DNA of 64,000 bases from Bacteroides sp. (GTDB taxonomy: Bacteria; Bacteroidota; Bacteroidia; Bacteroidales; Bacteroidaceae), in the NCBI GenBank assembly GCA_015060705.1, contig SUXY01000003.1:1-64000 (forward strand), in the 5' to 3' direction. Numbering within the stretch: the first letter of the stretch is position 1; the number at the start of each line of letters is the position of its first letter. Both the position numbers and the translations under genes were made by a program. Positions 1-8,238 of this stretch are shown here, piece by piece. Below the pieces are notes generated by a model. The model was not told where the DNA came from. It saw only the letters and a list, made by a program, of their open reading frames with translations, and did no database searches.

Positions 1-252
1 ATGGTGGAAGAAAACAAGTTCCCAGTGGAGTTCTGTACTGAAGACCTCTATCATTCGGGTTTGGTGGATGATATCCTAGGCATCCGAACTTATTACGAAC
101 AACAATGGCTTGACCGTGGCTTGAACATTAAGTACATGAAGTTCCGTCTTCCACAAGAAGGTGAACTTCGTGAACCGGATGTGGAAATCGAACTCGATGA
201 ATACCGTAGCTACAACCGAAGTAAACGTAGCGGATTGAAAACAAGCAAATGA
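1..252 (+). CDS. trmB: tRNA (guanine-N7-)-methyltransferase TrmB, C-terminal part (cut by window edge)
   Basis: The frame is open from the first base, so the initial ATG is probably internal and only the last 83 residues are present (full TrmB is roughly 220-260 residues). TrmB methylates N7 of guanosine 46 in the variable loop of tRNA using S-adenosylmethionine. The visible part carries segments typical of the Bacteroidales protein, such as [17 protein letters not shown] and the terminal EVE-to-SYNR region, where a long basic/acidic tail follows the catalytic domain. Identification rests on this resemblance and on the neighbour, since trmB next to an Mrp ATPase is common in this order. The catalytic SAM-binding part lies outside the window. 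Confidence 0.7.
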   Translation: MVEENKFPVEFCTEDLYHSGLVDDILGIRTYYEQQWLDRGLNIKYMKFRLPQEGELREPDVEIELDEYRSYNRSKRSGLKTSK

Positions 253-260
253 AAATTGAC

Positions 261-333
261 TCACCACAGATTACACAGATTGACACAGATAAATAATTAA
301 AGAATCTGTGCTAATTTGTGTGATCTGTGGTGA
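261..333. repeat. Imperfect inverted repeat between trmB and mrp
   Basis: Two 30-base arms at 261-290 and 304-333 are inverted copies of each other with 26 of 30 positions matching by eye. The core is TCACCACAGATTACACAGAT. The transcript would fold into a long hairpin with a 13-base loop. It fills almost all of the gap between the trmB stop and the mrp start. It resembles the dispersed ACAGATTACACAGATT type of intergenic palindrome found in many bacterial genomes; a terminator role is possible, but no T tract is seen. Confidence 0.7.
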
Positions 334-347
334 AAAAAAAGATAATT

Positions 348-1451
348 ATGACTCTTTATCCGAAACTTATACTCGACGCACTGGCAACCGTGCGTTATCC
401 CGGTACCGGAAAGAACCTCGTTGAGGCTGATATGGTAGCCGACAATATCCGTATCGACGGAATGAGTGTTAGCTTTTCACTTACTTTTGAAAAGCCGACC
501 GATCCTTTCATGAAATCCATGGTGAAAGCGGCTGAAACCGCTATCCATACTTATATCTCACCGGAGGTACAAGTAACCATCAGTACCGAAAGCCGTCAGG
601 CGGCTCGTCCGGAACCGGGCAAGATGCTTCCGCAAGTGAAGAATGTCATTGCCGTATCGTCCGGTAAGGGTGGGGTAGGTAAGTCTACCGTATCCGCTAA
701 TTTGGCGGTAGCTTTGGCGAAGCTCGGTTATAAAGTTGGTTTGCTCGATGCTGATATCTTCGGTCCTTCCATGCCGAAGATGTTCCAGGTGGAAGATGCC
801 CGTCCGTATGCCGAACTCATTGATGGTCGCGACTTGATTGTTCCGATTGAAAAGTATGGCATCAAGATGCTTTCCATCGGTTTCTTTGTAGACCCTGACC
901 AGCCGACTTTGTGGCGTGGAGGTATGGCAAGCAATGCTTTGAAACAACTCATTGGCGATGCCAACTGGGGAGAATTGGATTACTTTATCCTCGATACTCC
1001 TCCGGGAACCAGCGACATTCACTTGACTTTGGTGCAGACCTTGGCCATTACAGGTGCCGTGATTGTCAGCACTCCGCAACAAGTAGCTTTGGCGGATGCT
1101 CGTAAGGGTATTAACATGTATACCAACGATAAGGTGAATGTGCCTATTCTCGGTTTGGTGGAAAATATGTCGTGGTTTACGCCTGCCGAATTGCCGGAAA
1201 ACAAATACTACCTTTTCGGTAAGGAAGGAGCGAAGCAGTTGGCAGAAGAGATGAATGTACCTTTGCTCGGTCAGATTCCTATTGTGCAGAGCATCTGCGA
1301 GAACGGTGATAAGGGTACACCGGCTGCCCTCGATGAAAACTCCATCACAGGTCGTGCGTTCCTGACATTGGCGGAAAATGTGGTGAAGCAGACTGAAATC
1401 CGTAATGCAGAACAAGATCCTACTCGCATTGTAGAACTGAAAAAGCAATAA
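348..1451 (+). CDS. Mrp/NBP35 family iron-sulfur carrier ATPase
   Basis: This 367-residue protein is a cytosolic P-loop ATPase of the Mrp/ApbC/NBP35 group, which binds and transfers iron-sulfur clusters to apoproteins. An N-terminal MIP18/DUF59-like domain covers about residues 1-85. It is followed by the deviant Walker A motif GKGGVGKST in the segment IAVSSGKGGVGKST, the DADIFGPSMP switch region and the DTPPGTSD motif, all diagnostic for Mrp. The start at 348 (MTLYPK) is chosen because homologues begin there; an upstream GTG at 327 would add seven lysine-rich residues encoded inside the intergenic palindrome. It lies downstream of trmB on the same strand and is followed by a strong hairpin. 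Confidence 0.93.
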   Translation: MTLYPKLILDALATVRYPGTGKNLVEADMVADNIRIDGMSVSFSLTFEKPTDPFMKSMVKAAETAIHTYISPEVQVTISTESRQAARPEPGKMLPQVKNVIAVSSGKGGVGKSTVSANLAVALAKLGYKVGLLDADIFGPSMPKMFQVEDARPYAELIDGRDLIVPIEKYGIKMLSIGFFVDPDQPTLWRGGMASNALKQLIGDANWGELDYFILDTPPGTSDIHLTLVQTLAITGAVIVSTPQQVALADARKGINMYTNDKVNVPILGLVENMSWFTPAELPENKYYLFGKEGAKQLAEEMNVPLLGQIPIVQSICENGDKGTPAALDENSITGRAFLTLAENVVKQTEIRNAEQDPTRIVELKKQ

Positions 1452-1510
1452 TCAGCAAGTTGTGTGAGTTTAGGTTTCACGCTTCAAACTAGCTGATATA
1501 CAAAGAATAA

Positions 1511-1541
1511 GGCTGAAAGCAGACATTGTTTGCTTTCAGCC
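1511..1541 (+). terminator. Hairpin downstream of the Mrp gene
   Basis: A perfect 11-bp stem, GGCTGAAAGCA at 1511-1521 with TGCTTTCAGCC at 1531-1541 and a 9-base loop, lies 60 bases after the Mrp stop codon. The following sequence is only moderately T-rich (CTCGTTTCAT), so terminator function is inferred from position and stem quality. Confidence 0.65.
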
Positions 1542-1590
1542 TCGTTTCATATACGGGCTTTCGCCTGAAGACGTATCATCTTATCGCAGT

Positions 1591-1628
1591 AAGCCCATAC
1601 GTCTTGCTCTGATAAGACGTATGGGCTT
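1591..1628. terminator. Perfect 15-bp stem between convergent genes
   Basis: AAGCCCATACGTCTT at 1591-1605 pairs with 1614-1628 across an 8-base loop. It lies directly after the stop of the M56 gene read on the minus strand and faces the Mrp hairpin. Neither side has a clear T tract. A third partial copy of the arm (GAAGACGTATC, near 1567-1577) lies just to the left. Confidence 0.55.
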
Positions 1629-1636
1629 GTTAAAGA

Positions 1637-3286
1637 TCATTGCAGTCTAAACATCACAGGGATGGTGTACTTCACACGTACCGCTTCCCCTTTTTGCTTG
1701 CCTGGTTTCCACTTCGGCATGATAGAAATGACACGGAGCGCTTCCTTATCCAAGTCTGGGTCTACTCCACGAACGACCTTTGGTTCTACGATAGAGCCGT
1801 CGCGATTAACTACAAATTGTACAATGACACGACCTTGTATGCCTTTTTCCTGTGCTGTGGCAGGATACTTGACATTCTTTCCTAAGAAATTCATGCATTC
1901 TCTCATACCACCCGGGAATTCAGGCATTTCCTCGCATACCATGTGTATACCGTTTTCGTCCACCTTGGTTTCTCTTGTAGCACTAGCCGACTTGCTTTCC
2001 GGTGCTTCCGATGTTTCATTGCTCAATCTGAACATCACAGGAATGGTATATTTCACATTGACAGCTTCTCCATTTTGTTTACCAGGTTTCCACTTCGGCA
2101 TGGAATTGATTACACGCAAAGCTTCTGCATCCAGATTTGGGTCAACTCCTCTGACTACCTTGGCTTCGGCTACATCACCTTCCTTAGTTACGACCATTTG
2201 TACAATGACTCTACCTTGGATGCCATTTTCTTGAGCAATGGTAGGATACTTGATGTTCTTGCCCAAGAACTTCATGCATTCTGCCATGCCACCCGGAAAT
2301 TCGGGCATTTCTTCTACCACTTGGTAGATTTCACCTTCCGGTACTTTGACAGCACGAGTTTCTTCCGGGGTAGAAGAGAGTGCTTCTTCATTCTTTTCTG
2401 TTGATACACAGCTGATGTTGCTAGCCAATAGTAGAGCAATAGCTAGCGGTACAAACAGGGCATACTTGATGCGTCCTGCCGTACAGGTTCTTTTCTTGTT
2501 CATCATAATGATACGGCGTTTTAAATGTGAGACATTAAAATTATTGCATAAACCGGTTTCTTTCTTGGTATGAGCCAATCCCAATAAGTGGTATTGGTAT
2601 TGCTTGCAATCGGGAATGACTTCCGTTACTTTGTTGTCTGCCAAGTATTCCAGATTCAAGCGGATTTCGGTCTTCATTAGCCAGGAGAACGGATTGAACC
2701 AGCAAACGATGTTGATAAGTTCAACTAGTATCACATCCATGGAATGCCATTGGCGGGCATGAGTCTGTTCGTGCATCAGAATCTCGTCCTCACTCTCTTT
2801 ATCCAATTGGGGGAGGTAGATGAAAATCCAACCAAAGAATGAGAAAGGATTGGCTTCCGAAGGGAGGCTGATGATGCGTTGACCATTCAGGTAGACTGAT
2901 TTACCGATCCATCTCATTCGGAAGATACTCAACAACTGCACCATGAATCGAAGACTTAATGCAATGACACCAATCAGATAGATGTACATACCGATAGTCA
3001 ACAGGTTAGGGAGTTGTGGAGTAGAGGTAGCCTCGGGAGTGACAACGAGGGTTTCGTCCATCATGAGAATGGCATAATAATCAGCCAACTCGTTCATGGC
3101 GGGTTGTTCCTTTATCCAATTCTGAATGTCTATCAGTGGGTAGAGGAAGGAGATGCCCAAGAAACTGAGCAAGGCATAGCGGCGCCATTGGAAGAAGGTG
3201 TCGCGTTGACAGAACAACTTATAGAAAGCATAGAACAAGGCAATGCCTACATTCACTTTCAGCAGGTAAATCCATTCGGGTGCCAT
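1637..3286 (-). CDS. BlaR1-type M56 metallopeptidase with two C-terminal TonB domains
   Basis: The protein (549 residues from the chosen start) is a membrane-embedded M56 peptidase of the BlaR1/MecR1 group, expected to sense an envelope signal and inactivate the BlaI repressor encoded just upstream. Hydrophobic helices lie near residues 7-20, 38-52 and 97-118. The zinc motif HEQTH is at about residues 172-176, with a downstream LNLEYLAD that can give the third ligand. A further hydrophobic segment lies near residue 275 (LFVPLAIALLLA). Two tandem TonB C-terminal domains follow, each beginning EEMPEFPGGM and ending KYTIPVMFRL, so the C-terminus is likely periplasmic. The start MAPEWIYLL (3286) avoids overlap with blaI; an alternative ATG at 3328 would overlap it by 23 bases. 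The ligand is unknown. Confidence 0.88.
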   Translation of the reverse strand: MAPEWIYLLKVNVGIALFYAFYKLFCQRDTFFQWRRYALLSFLGISFLYPLIDIQNWIKEQPAMNELADYYAILMMDETLVVTPEATSTPQLPNLLTIGMYIYLIGVIALSLRFMVQLLSIFRMRWIGKSVYLNGQRIISLPSEANPFSFFGWIFIYLPQLDKESEDEILMHEQTHARQWHSMDVILVELINIVCWFNPFSWLMKTEIRLNLEYLADNKVTEVIPDCKQYQYHLLGLAHTKKETGLCNNFNVSHLKRRIIMMNKKRTCTAGRIKYALFVPLAIALLLASNISCVSTEKNEEALSSTPEETRAVKVPEGEIYQVVEEMPEFPGGMAECMKFLGKNIKYPTIAQENGIQGRVIVQMVVTKEGDVAEAKVVRGVDPNLDAEALRVINSMPKWKPGKQNGEAVNVKYTIPVMFRLSNETSEAPESKSASATRETKVDENGIHMVCEEMPEFPGGMRECMNFLGKNVKYPATAQEKGIQGRVIVQFVVNRDGSIVEPKVVRGVDPDLDKEALRVISIMPKWKPGKQKGEAVRVKYTIPVMFRLQ

Positions 3287-3305
3287 ATATAGATAGGTGT
3301 TTGGG

Positions 3306-3671
3306 TTATTCTTCTTTTCCTTTTTCAATCAGGTTGATGATGTCCTTCAGATCGTCGGTAGAAAGCTTTTGTTCCTTGGCGAAGAAGGAAACCATTTCCT
3401 TGTACGAGTTGGCAAAATAGTTACGGACAACACCGCCCATAAACTTCCGCTTGTATTCGCTTTGTTTGATGAGTGGTTTGTACACATCCGTATTGCCATA
3501 ACGCTTGGCTGATACATAACCTTTGCGTTTCAGGTTTTTTACGATAGATGCCACTGTTGTATAAGGTGGCTGAGGTTCTGGAAATTTAGTAACGATATCC
3601 TTTACCACGAATTCGTCAAGCTCCCAGATATAAAGCATTACTTCTTCTTCTTGTTGTGTCAGTTTGTTCAT
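3306..3671 (-). CDS. BlaI/MecI/CopY family transcriptional repressor
   Basis: This 121-residue protein is a winged-helix repressor of the BlaI/MecI family. The N-terminal segment LTQQEEEVMLYIWE, the VKDIV segment, and the recognition region PPYTTVASIVKNLKRKGYV match the family closely. The C-terminal helices would form the dimer arm that is cleaved after signalling. It is directly upstream of the M56 gene on the same strand and probably co-transcribed, forming a sensor-repressor pair. The start at 3671 (MNKLTQQE) is chosen over an upstream ATG at 3728 because the extra 19 residues are not family-like and cover the likely promoter. The target genes are not obvious; autoregulation is the usual arrangement. 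Confidence 0.92.
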   Translation of the reverse strand: MNKLTQQEEEVMLYIWELDEFVVKDIVTKFPEPQPPYTTVASIVKNLKRKGYVSAKRYGNTDVYKPLIKQSEYKRKFMGGVVRNYFANSYKEMVSFFAKEQKLSTDDLKDIINLIEKGKEE

Positions 3672-3762
3672 AAATATAAGTGGTTTACGATGATGGTACA
3701 AATCTACGAAAGAGTCGTAACAAAGCAAACAATGAGGCGTTAAAGAAGCTTAAAGAGATAAA

Positions 3763-3791
3763 GAAAGGGTGATTCAAAGAATCACCCTTTC
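3763..3791 (-). terminator. Terminator of the SGNH hydrolase gene
   Basis: GAAAGGGTGATTC (3763-3775) and GAATCACCCTTTC (3779-3791) form a perfect 13-bp stem with a 3-base loop. It lies four bases past the stop of the SGNH gene on the minus strand and is followed there by a T-rich run (TTTATCTCTTT). Confidence 0.8.
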
Positions 3792-3794
3792 ATT

Positions 3795-5537
3795 CTATTC
3801 TTTTATAATCTTTTCCAACATCTTCGCCATTCGTTGGTAGCCTTCCTGGTTTGGATGTAGACCATCCGTGAAGAGTTCGTTGATGATTCGTCCGTCCGGT
3901 TGGAGGAATTCGGAAGACATATCTACATAAGTCGCTTCTTCGGTATGCAATCTGACTTGCAGGAGTTCATTCAAGGCGGCCACGCGGCTTTCATGCCAAG
4001 CGCGTGGCAATACACCTGCTACATAAATCTGTGCCTTCGGTTGGCGATGACGTACGGCACGTACCAATTCACGGATTCCGTCAATGATTTCGTTGTCTGT
4101 GTTTTTATCTAAGTTATTGGTACCCATCAGCAGGATAATTTTTTCGGCATCGTATCCATCCAATTCGCCGTGGTAGATACGCCACAATGTATTCTCTATG
4201 CGATCCCAGCCGAAGCCGAGGTTACGGACTACCTTACCCTTGAACAATTTTTCCCAACTGTCTGTTCCACGGGCCAAGCTAGCAGCAGGTTCGCCTGCCC
4301 AATAATGAGTGATGGAATTGCCAATCAACAATATCTGTGGTGCTTTTTCTTTGTTCAAAGTCAAGACCTGTTCGTGGCGTTCTTTCCAATTATAAGAGTC
4401 ACGTTGTTGAGTGCGAGGTACAAATATGCTGCGTTTTTCGCTGGTCTCATTTAAGATTTCCTTAATTTTAGGCACATAGGCATCGGCATAGACCTGCATG
4501 CCTAGGTCGTTCGGGTGCCAACCTTCCACGCTACAGTCTTGTGTCAACCCCAATTCTTCTTCGGAGAGGAAATGAAGGTTCTGAACACCTTCTTCTTTCA
4601 AGGTGCGATAGGCTTTTCGGAGTTCCAGGTTGTTTTTCTTGTAACCGCTTTCTTCTTCGATGGAAGTGCCGATGTGACTATTGGTATAATGTTCCACGAA
4701 GAGGATAGGTGCGTTAGTCTTTTCACGAATCTTATGTACCCCGTTGATGGTACGCTCGTAAATCTTCGGAAGACGATCGCCTCCCATGTTTGGCATATTA
4801 TCAAGGATAAAGAGTTGTGCATCGATTTCAGCTAATAGGTCGAATACCTCCGGTTCCATTTGTCCATTACCGGAGAAACCGAGGTTCACAACCGGATGTT
4901 CCAAATTACGTCCGATGATATTGCCGAATGCCATACCTGGACGGGAAGCACAAGCACCTTGGGCGATGGAAGTGCCATACAATACAATAGGCCTTTCTTG
5001 AGATGCCGGGAGGAATTGAAGTTGATGACCTTCCGGTACACCTACTTCCAGCCACTTTACATCATTATAGAGTGGAAGATAGAGTTCGTATTCAAAACCT
5101 TGTGCGGCAGACTGACCGTACGATAGTTTGTTGTATGTGTAAGTCACGGTATCGCGGAAGGCATATCGAGCAGAACACCAATGACGTTCACCGTTGATGT
5201 CAGTGGCATACATGTCTACCCCCGAAACACCGGTAGAAGGCATGTGAGGCATACTGAAACTGCCGCTTACTTGATAGCGGATTTTGATTTGTGGTGCATT
5301 GCTTCGGAAAGCGATGGACATGCCAGCACTGTGTTTGGACAAATCCCATACAGCCTTTCGGATAGTCTTTTCGGCTCTGTCAGGCATACGGTTGTAAGTA
5401 CCTTTCAGCTCGTTTTTCCAAGCCTGTCCACGAAGTACATGAAACGATTCGTTCATCGGATTCTTCCACTGCATTTGAGCGGAGATGGAAAGTGTGCTTG
5501 CAAGACACGCCAATAACACAAAAAGAGTCTTTTTCAT
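3795..5537 (-). CDS. Secreted protein with two tandem SGNH/GDSL hydrolase domains
   Basis: The 580-residue protein begins with a signal peptide (to about residue 20, ending SISAQ) and so is exported. Residues about 25-180 form a beta-rich region typical of the N-terminal jelly-roll in Bacteroides acetyl-hydrolases. The first SGNH core follows, with YGTSIAQGA as the nucleophile block and GWHPNDLGM as the Asp/His block. A second SGNH core from about residue 385 has IGNSITHYW, GFGWDRIENT, MGTNNLD and DGLHPNQEGY. SGNH enzymes hydrolyse esters, often deacetylating glycans; two complete catalytic cores suggest a bifunctional carbohydrate esterase. The substrate cannot be read from the sequence. It lies 10 bases downstream of the ABC exporter gene on the same strand and is probably co-transcribed with it. 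Confidence 0.88.
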   Translation of the reverse strand: MKKTLFVLLACLASTLSISAQMQWKNPMNESFHVLRGQAWKNELKGTYNRMPDRAEKTIRKAVWDLSKHSAGMSIAFRSNAPQIKIRYQVSGSFSMPHMPSTGVSGVDMYATDINGERHWCSARYAFRDTVTYTYNKLSYGQSAAQGFEYELYLPLYNDVKWLEVGVPEGHQLQFLPASQERPIVLYGTSIAQGACASRPGMAFGNIIGRNLEHPVVNLGFSGNGQMEPEVFDLLAEIDAQLFILDNMPNMGGDRLPKIYERTINGVHKIREKTNAPILFVEHYTNSHIGTSIEEESGYKKNNLELRKAYRTLKEEGVQNLHFLSEEELGLTQDCSVEGWHPNDLGMQVYADAYVPKIKEILNETSEKRSIFVPRTQQRDSYNWKERHEQVLTLNKEKAPQILLIGNSITHYWAGEPAASLARGTDSWEKLFKGKVVRNLGFGWDRIENTLWRIYHGELDGYDAEKIILLMGTNNLDKNTDNEIIDGIRELVRAVRHRQPKAQIYVAGVLPRAWHESRVAALNELLQVRLHTEEATYVDMSSEFLQPDGRIINELFTDGLHPNQEGYQRMAKMLEKIIKE

Positions 5538-5547
5538 AAGTATTCCT

Positions 5548-7380
5548 TTATTTCATCTGTTGCATATCACAAAGACGTTTGTAATAACCATCCAACGCCA
5601 ACAGCTCATCGTGCTTGCCTCGTTCCACAATCTGTCCTTCGTGGAGTACGCAAATTTCATCCGCATGACGGATGGTCGAGAGACGGTGGGCAATGGCAAT
5701 GGTTGTACGGTTCTTCATCAACTTTTCGAGGGCATCCTGTACCATGCGTTCGCTTTCAGTATCGAGGGCAGAAGTTGCTTCGTCCAAAATAAGGATTGGA
5801 GGATTCTTCAGAATAGCACGGGCAATACTGATGCGTTGACGCTGACCACCGGAGAGTTTGCCTCCACGGTCGCCAATCATGGTATCGTAACCCTTTTCGC
5901 TAGCCATGATGAAATCGTGTGCATTGGCAATCTTGGCTGCTTCCATCACTTGTTCCATGGTGGCATTTTCTACACCGAAGGAGATGTTGTTGAAGAACGT
6001 ATCATTAAATAGAATGGCTTCCTGGTTCACATTACCCATGATACTGCGGAGGTCGTGCAAGGTCGTAGCTTTTACATTTACTCCGTCAATCAGCACTTCA
6101 CCTTCCTGTACATCGTGATAACGAGGAATCAAATCCACCATGGTCGATTTACCAGAACCGGATTGTCCTACCAGAGCAATGGTCTTACCCTTTTCGATGG
6201 TGAGGTTGATGTCCTTCAAAATCCACTTGGTGTCGTACTTGAAAGAGACGTTCTTGAATTCAATCTTGTCTTTCAATGGACCGATGTGTACTGGATTGGC
6301 TATTTGAGGCATTTTGTTTTCTGCCATGAGGATCTTGTCTACACGTTCCATACTTGCCAAACCTTTTGGAATGGCATAGCTGGCTCTGGAGAACTCCTTC
6401 AACGGATTGATGAGGCTATAAAGCATCACCAAATAGAAAATGAAGGTAGGAGCAGTAATGGTGCTATTGTTGTTCAGAATCAATGTGCCACCAAACCACA
6501 ATACAATCACAATCAGAACGGTACCCAAAAACTCACTCATCGGGTGAGCCATTTGTTGACGGGTGTTCACTCGATTGATGGTATCTCTATAAACGTTGTT
6601 GGAATTGGTGAAGCGCTTGTTCATCTTCTTTTCGGCATTGAATGCCTTGATGATGCGTAAACCTCCCAATGTTTCTTCTACCTGTGCCATGAGGTCGCTC
6701 CATTGGTCTTGTGCTACCAACGATTTACGTTTCAGCATTCGACCGACTCTACCCATAACCCAACCCATGAATGGAAGGACGGTAATGGTGAATAAGGTCA
6801 GTTGCCAACTGGTAGCAATCAAAGTACCGAAATAGAAAATAATCAGTACCGGATTCTTGAACAACATGTCCAATGATGCCATGATGCTGTTCTCAATTTC
6901 GTTCACGTCACCGCTCATACGGGCGATGATGTCGCCTTTCCGTTCTTCGGAGAAGAAACCTAACGGAAGACTCAGAATCTTCTTATACAAAGATACGCGG
7001 ATGTCGCGAACCACACCGGTACGGATAGGGATGATGGTGGCCGATGAAAGGAAATAGCTGGCCGTCTTCAGGAAAGTCATGAAAGCCAGGAACAACCCCA
7101 ACAACAAGAGAGTCGTGCTGGCACCATAGTTCTCTATCAGTTGCGTCACATAATAATAGAAATTATTGATGGCAATATCCTTGAAGGAACCTTCCGCACC
7201 CCAAGGGATGAAGCTATAGTTCGATTCCTGCATCTTGAAGAGTATCTGCAGGATAGGAACGATGAGCATGAACGAAAAGATGTTCAGAATGGCCGAGAGG
7301 ACATTGAATATAATGTGCAGAATGAGATACTTTTTGTACGGGGGTACAAAGCGACGGAGTACTTGGATAAATTCTTTCAT
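5548..7380 (-). CDS. MsbA-like ABC exporter (fused membrane and ATPase domains)
   Basis: At 610 residues this has the usual size of a half-transporter that works as a homodimer. The N-terminal half carries six predicted membrane helices (for example LHIIFNVLSAILNIFSFMLI and FLGTVLIVIVLWFGGTLIL). The C-terminal nucleotide-binding domain has Walker A GQSGSGKST, signature LSGGQRQR, Walker B ILILDEATSALD and the switch histidine in IAIAHRLST. Exporters of this type flip lipid A core, other lipids or drugs across the inner membrane; the lipid-exporter group is the nearest match by general appearance, but the substrate is not proven. It is probably the first gene of a two-gene transcript with the SGNH hydrolase. 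Confidence 0.92.
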   Translation of the reverse strand: MKEFIQVLRRFVPPYKKYLILHIIFNVLSAILNIFSFMLIVPILQILFKMQESNYSFIPWGAEGSFKDIAINNFYYYVTQLIENYGASTTLLLLGLFLAFMTFLKTASYFLSSATIIPIRTGVVRDIRVSLYKKILSLPLGFFSEERKGDIIARMSGDVNEIENSIMASLDMLFKNPVLIIFYFGTLIATSWQLTLFTITVLPFMGWVMGRVGRMLKRKSLVAQDQWSDLMAQVEETLGGLRIIKAFNAEKKMNKRFTNSNNVYRDTINRVNTRQQMAHPMSEFLGTVLIVIVLWFGGTLILNNNSTITAPTFIFYLVMLYSLINPLKEFSRASYAIPKGLASMERVDKILMAENKMPQIANPVHIGPLKDKIEFKNVSFKYDTKWILKDINLTIEKGKTIALVGQSGSGKSTMVDLIPRYHDVQEGEVLIDGVNVKATTLHDLRSIMGNVNQEAILFNDTFFNNISFGVENATMEQVMEAAKIANAHDFIMASEKGYDTMIGDRGGKLSGGQRQRISIARAILKNPPILILDEATSALDTESERMVQDALEKLMKNRTTIAIAHRLSTIRHADEICVLHEGQIVERGKHDELLALDGYYKRLCDMQQMK

Positions 7381-7404
7381 GTCGTAGTCGATTGATTAAT
7401 GCTA

Positions 7405-7412
7405 CAAAGGTA
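7405..7412 (-). promoter_or_regulatory. -7 box upstream of the ABC exporter gene
   Basis: On the minus strand this reads TACCTTTG, matching the Bacteroidales -7 consensus TAnnTTTG, 25 bases upstream of the start codon. No clear -33 TTTG was found at the usual spacing. Confidence 0.55.
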
Positions 7413-7538
7413 TGAAAAAGGATTGAAATAAGGCGGCAGACAGAAGAAAAAGTGGTTTTTTGAAAAAAAAGTGTGTTTACGATTAGGGTATTTTGCTTTT
7501 CAACCATCATAGCATTATAAACGGATAAGAATACTACT

Positions 7539-8231
7539 ATGAAAATGAAAAGACGTATCGTTTTATGGGCTGTAGGATGCTTGCTAGGTGGAGCTGTTCG
7601 TGCACAGCATCAGCAGATATTTAATGGATACTTACGGGAGGCTGGTGATCAGGCTGAAATGTTTGTAGGGAAAGCTGAACGTGGTTATCCACCGACTCTA
7701 TATTACGCTCATCCTTATTGGTTGTTCGATGAGTTTTTCCCGGGTCAGGTGAAATATAATGGTGTGGTTTATCAGAATGTTCCTTTGCGTTTTGATGCCT
7801 ATCTGCAACAGTTGGTTGTCAATACTCCCGTGAAACGTTCGAAGGTATGTGTACCGATGCATTTGGTAGAGAGTTTTACTTTGGGAGGAACGGAGTATGC
7901 CCGTCGTAATGGAGAGTTTGTGGCTATTCTGTTTGATAGTCCTAGGATGGAGTTGGTGGAGCAGGTTCATATCATCCGGAAAGAGGAACCAGTGGAGAAA
8001 GGACAAATAATGTATGATTTCAAGCGTGAGGTGAAATATTTTGTGCTTCGTGGTGGAAAGACTCACGAGGTGAACAAGTTGAAGACGGTCTTGAAACTTT
8101 ATCCTCGTATTAAAGGTGAGTTGGGGCGTTTTGCAAAACAGCGTTCTCTGAATTTCAAGGAACACCGCCAGTCTTCTTTGATTCAATTGGTGAAGCATGC
8201 AGACGAATTGTTGTCACAATCGGTAAAATGA
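7539..8231 (+). CDS. Exported protein of unknown function, module copy 1
   Basis: I do not recognise this 230-residue protein. It starts with a signal peptide (KRRIVLWAVGCLLGGAVRAQ) and has no lipobox, so it should be a soluble periplasmic protein. The body is rich in aromatic residues and has a conserved core (FDAYLQQLVVNTPVKRS, ARRNGEFVAILF, SPRMELVEQVH) shared with its paralogue at 16884-17567. It sits eight bases before a TonB-dependent receptor gene and is the first gene of the first copy of the four-gene module. By position it is likely an accessory factor of the receptor, but nothing in the sequence shows an enzymatic site. Confidence 0.75.
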   Translation: MKMKRRIVLWAVGCLLGGAVRAQHQQIFNGYLREAGDQAEMFVGKAERGYPPTLYYAHPYWLFDEFFPGQVKYNGVVYQNVPLRFDAYLQQLVVNTPVKRSKVCVPMHLVESFTLGGTEYARRNGEFVAILFDSPRMELVEQVHIIRKEEPVEKGQIMYDFKREVKYFVLRGGKTHEVNKLKTVLKLYPRIKGELGRFAKQRSLNFKEHRQSSLIQLVKHADELLSQSVK

Positions 8232-8238
8232 TGGAATT

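Noticed and set aside
327-347. GTG start of the Mrp gene at 327
   Set aside because: The added residues come from the intergenic palindrome and are not seen in homologues; ATG at 348 fits.
558-1448. A 296-codon frame antisense to the Mrp ATPase
   Set aside because: The plus-strand frame has all Mrp motifs; the antisense frame is a composition shadow.
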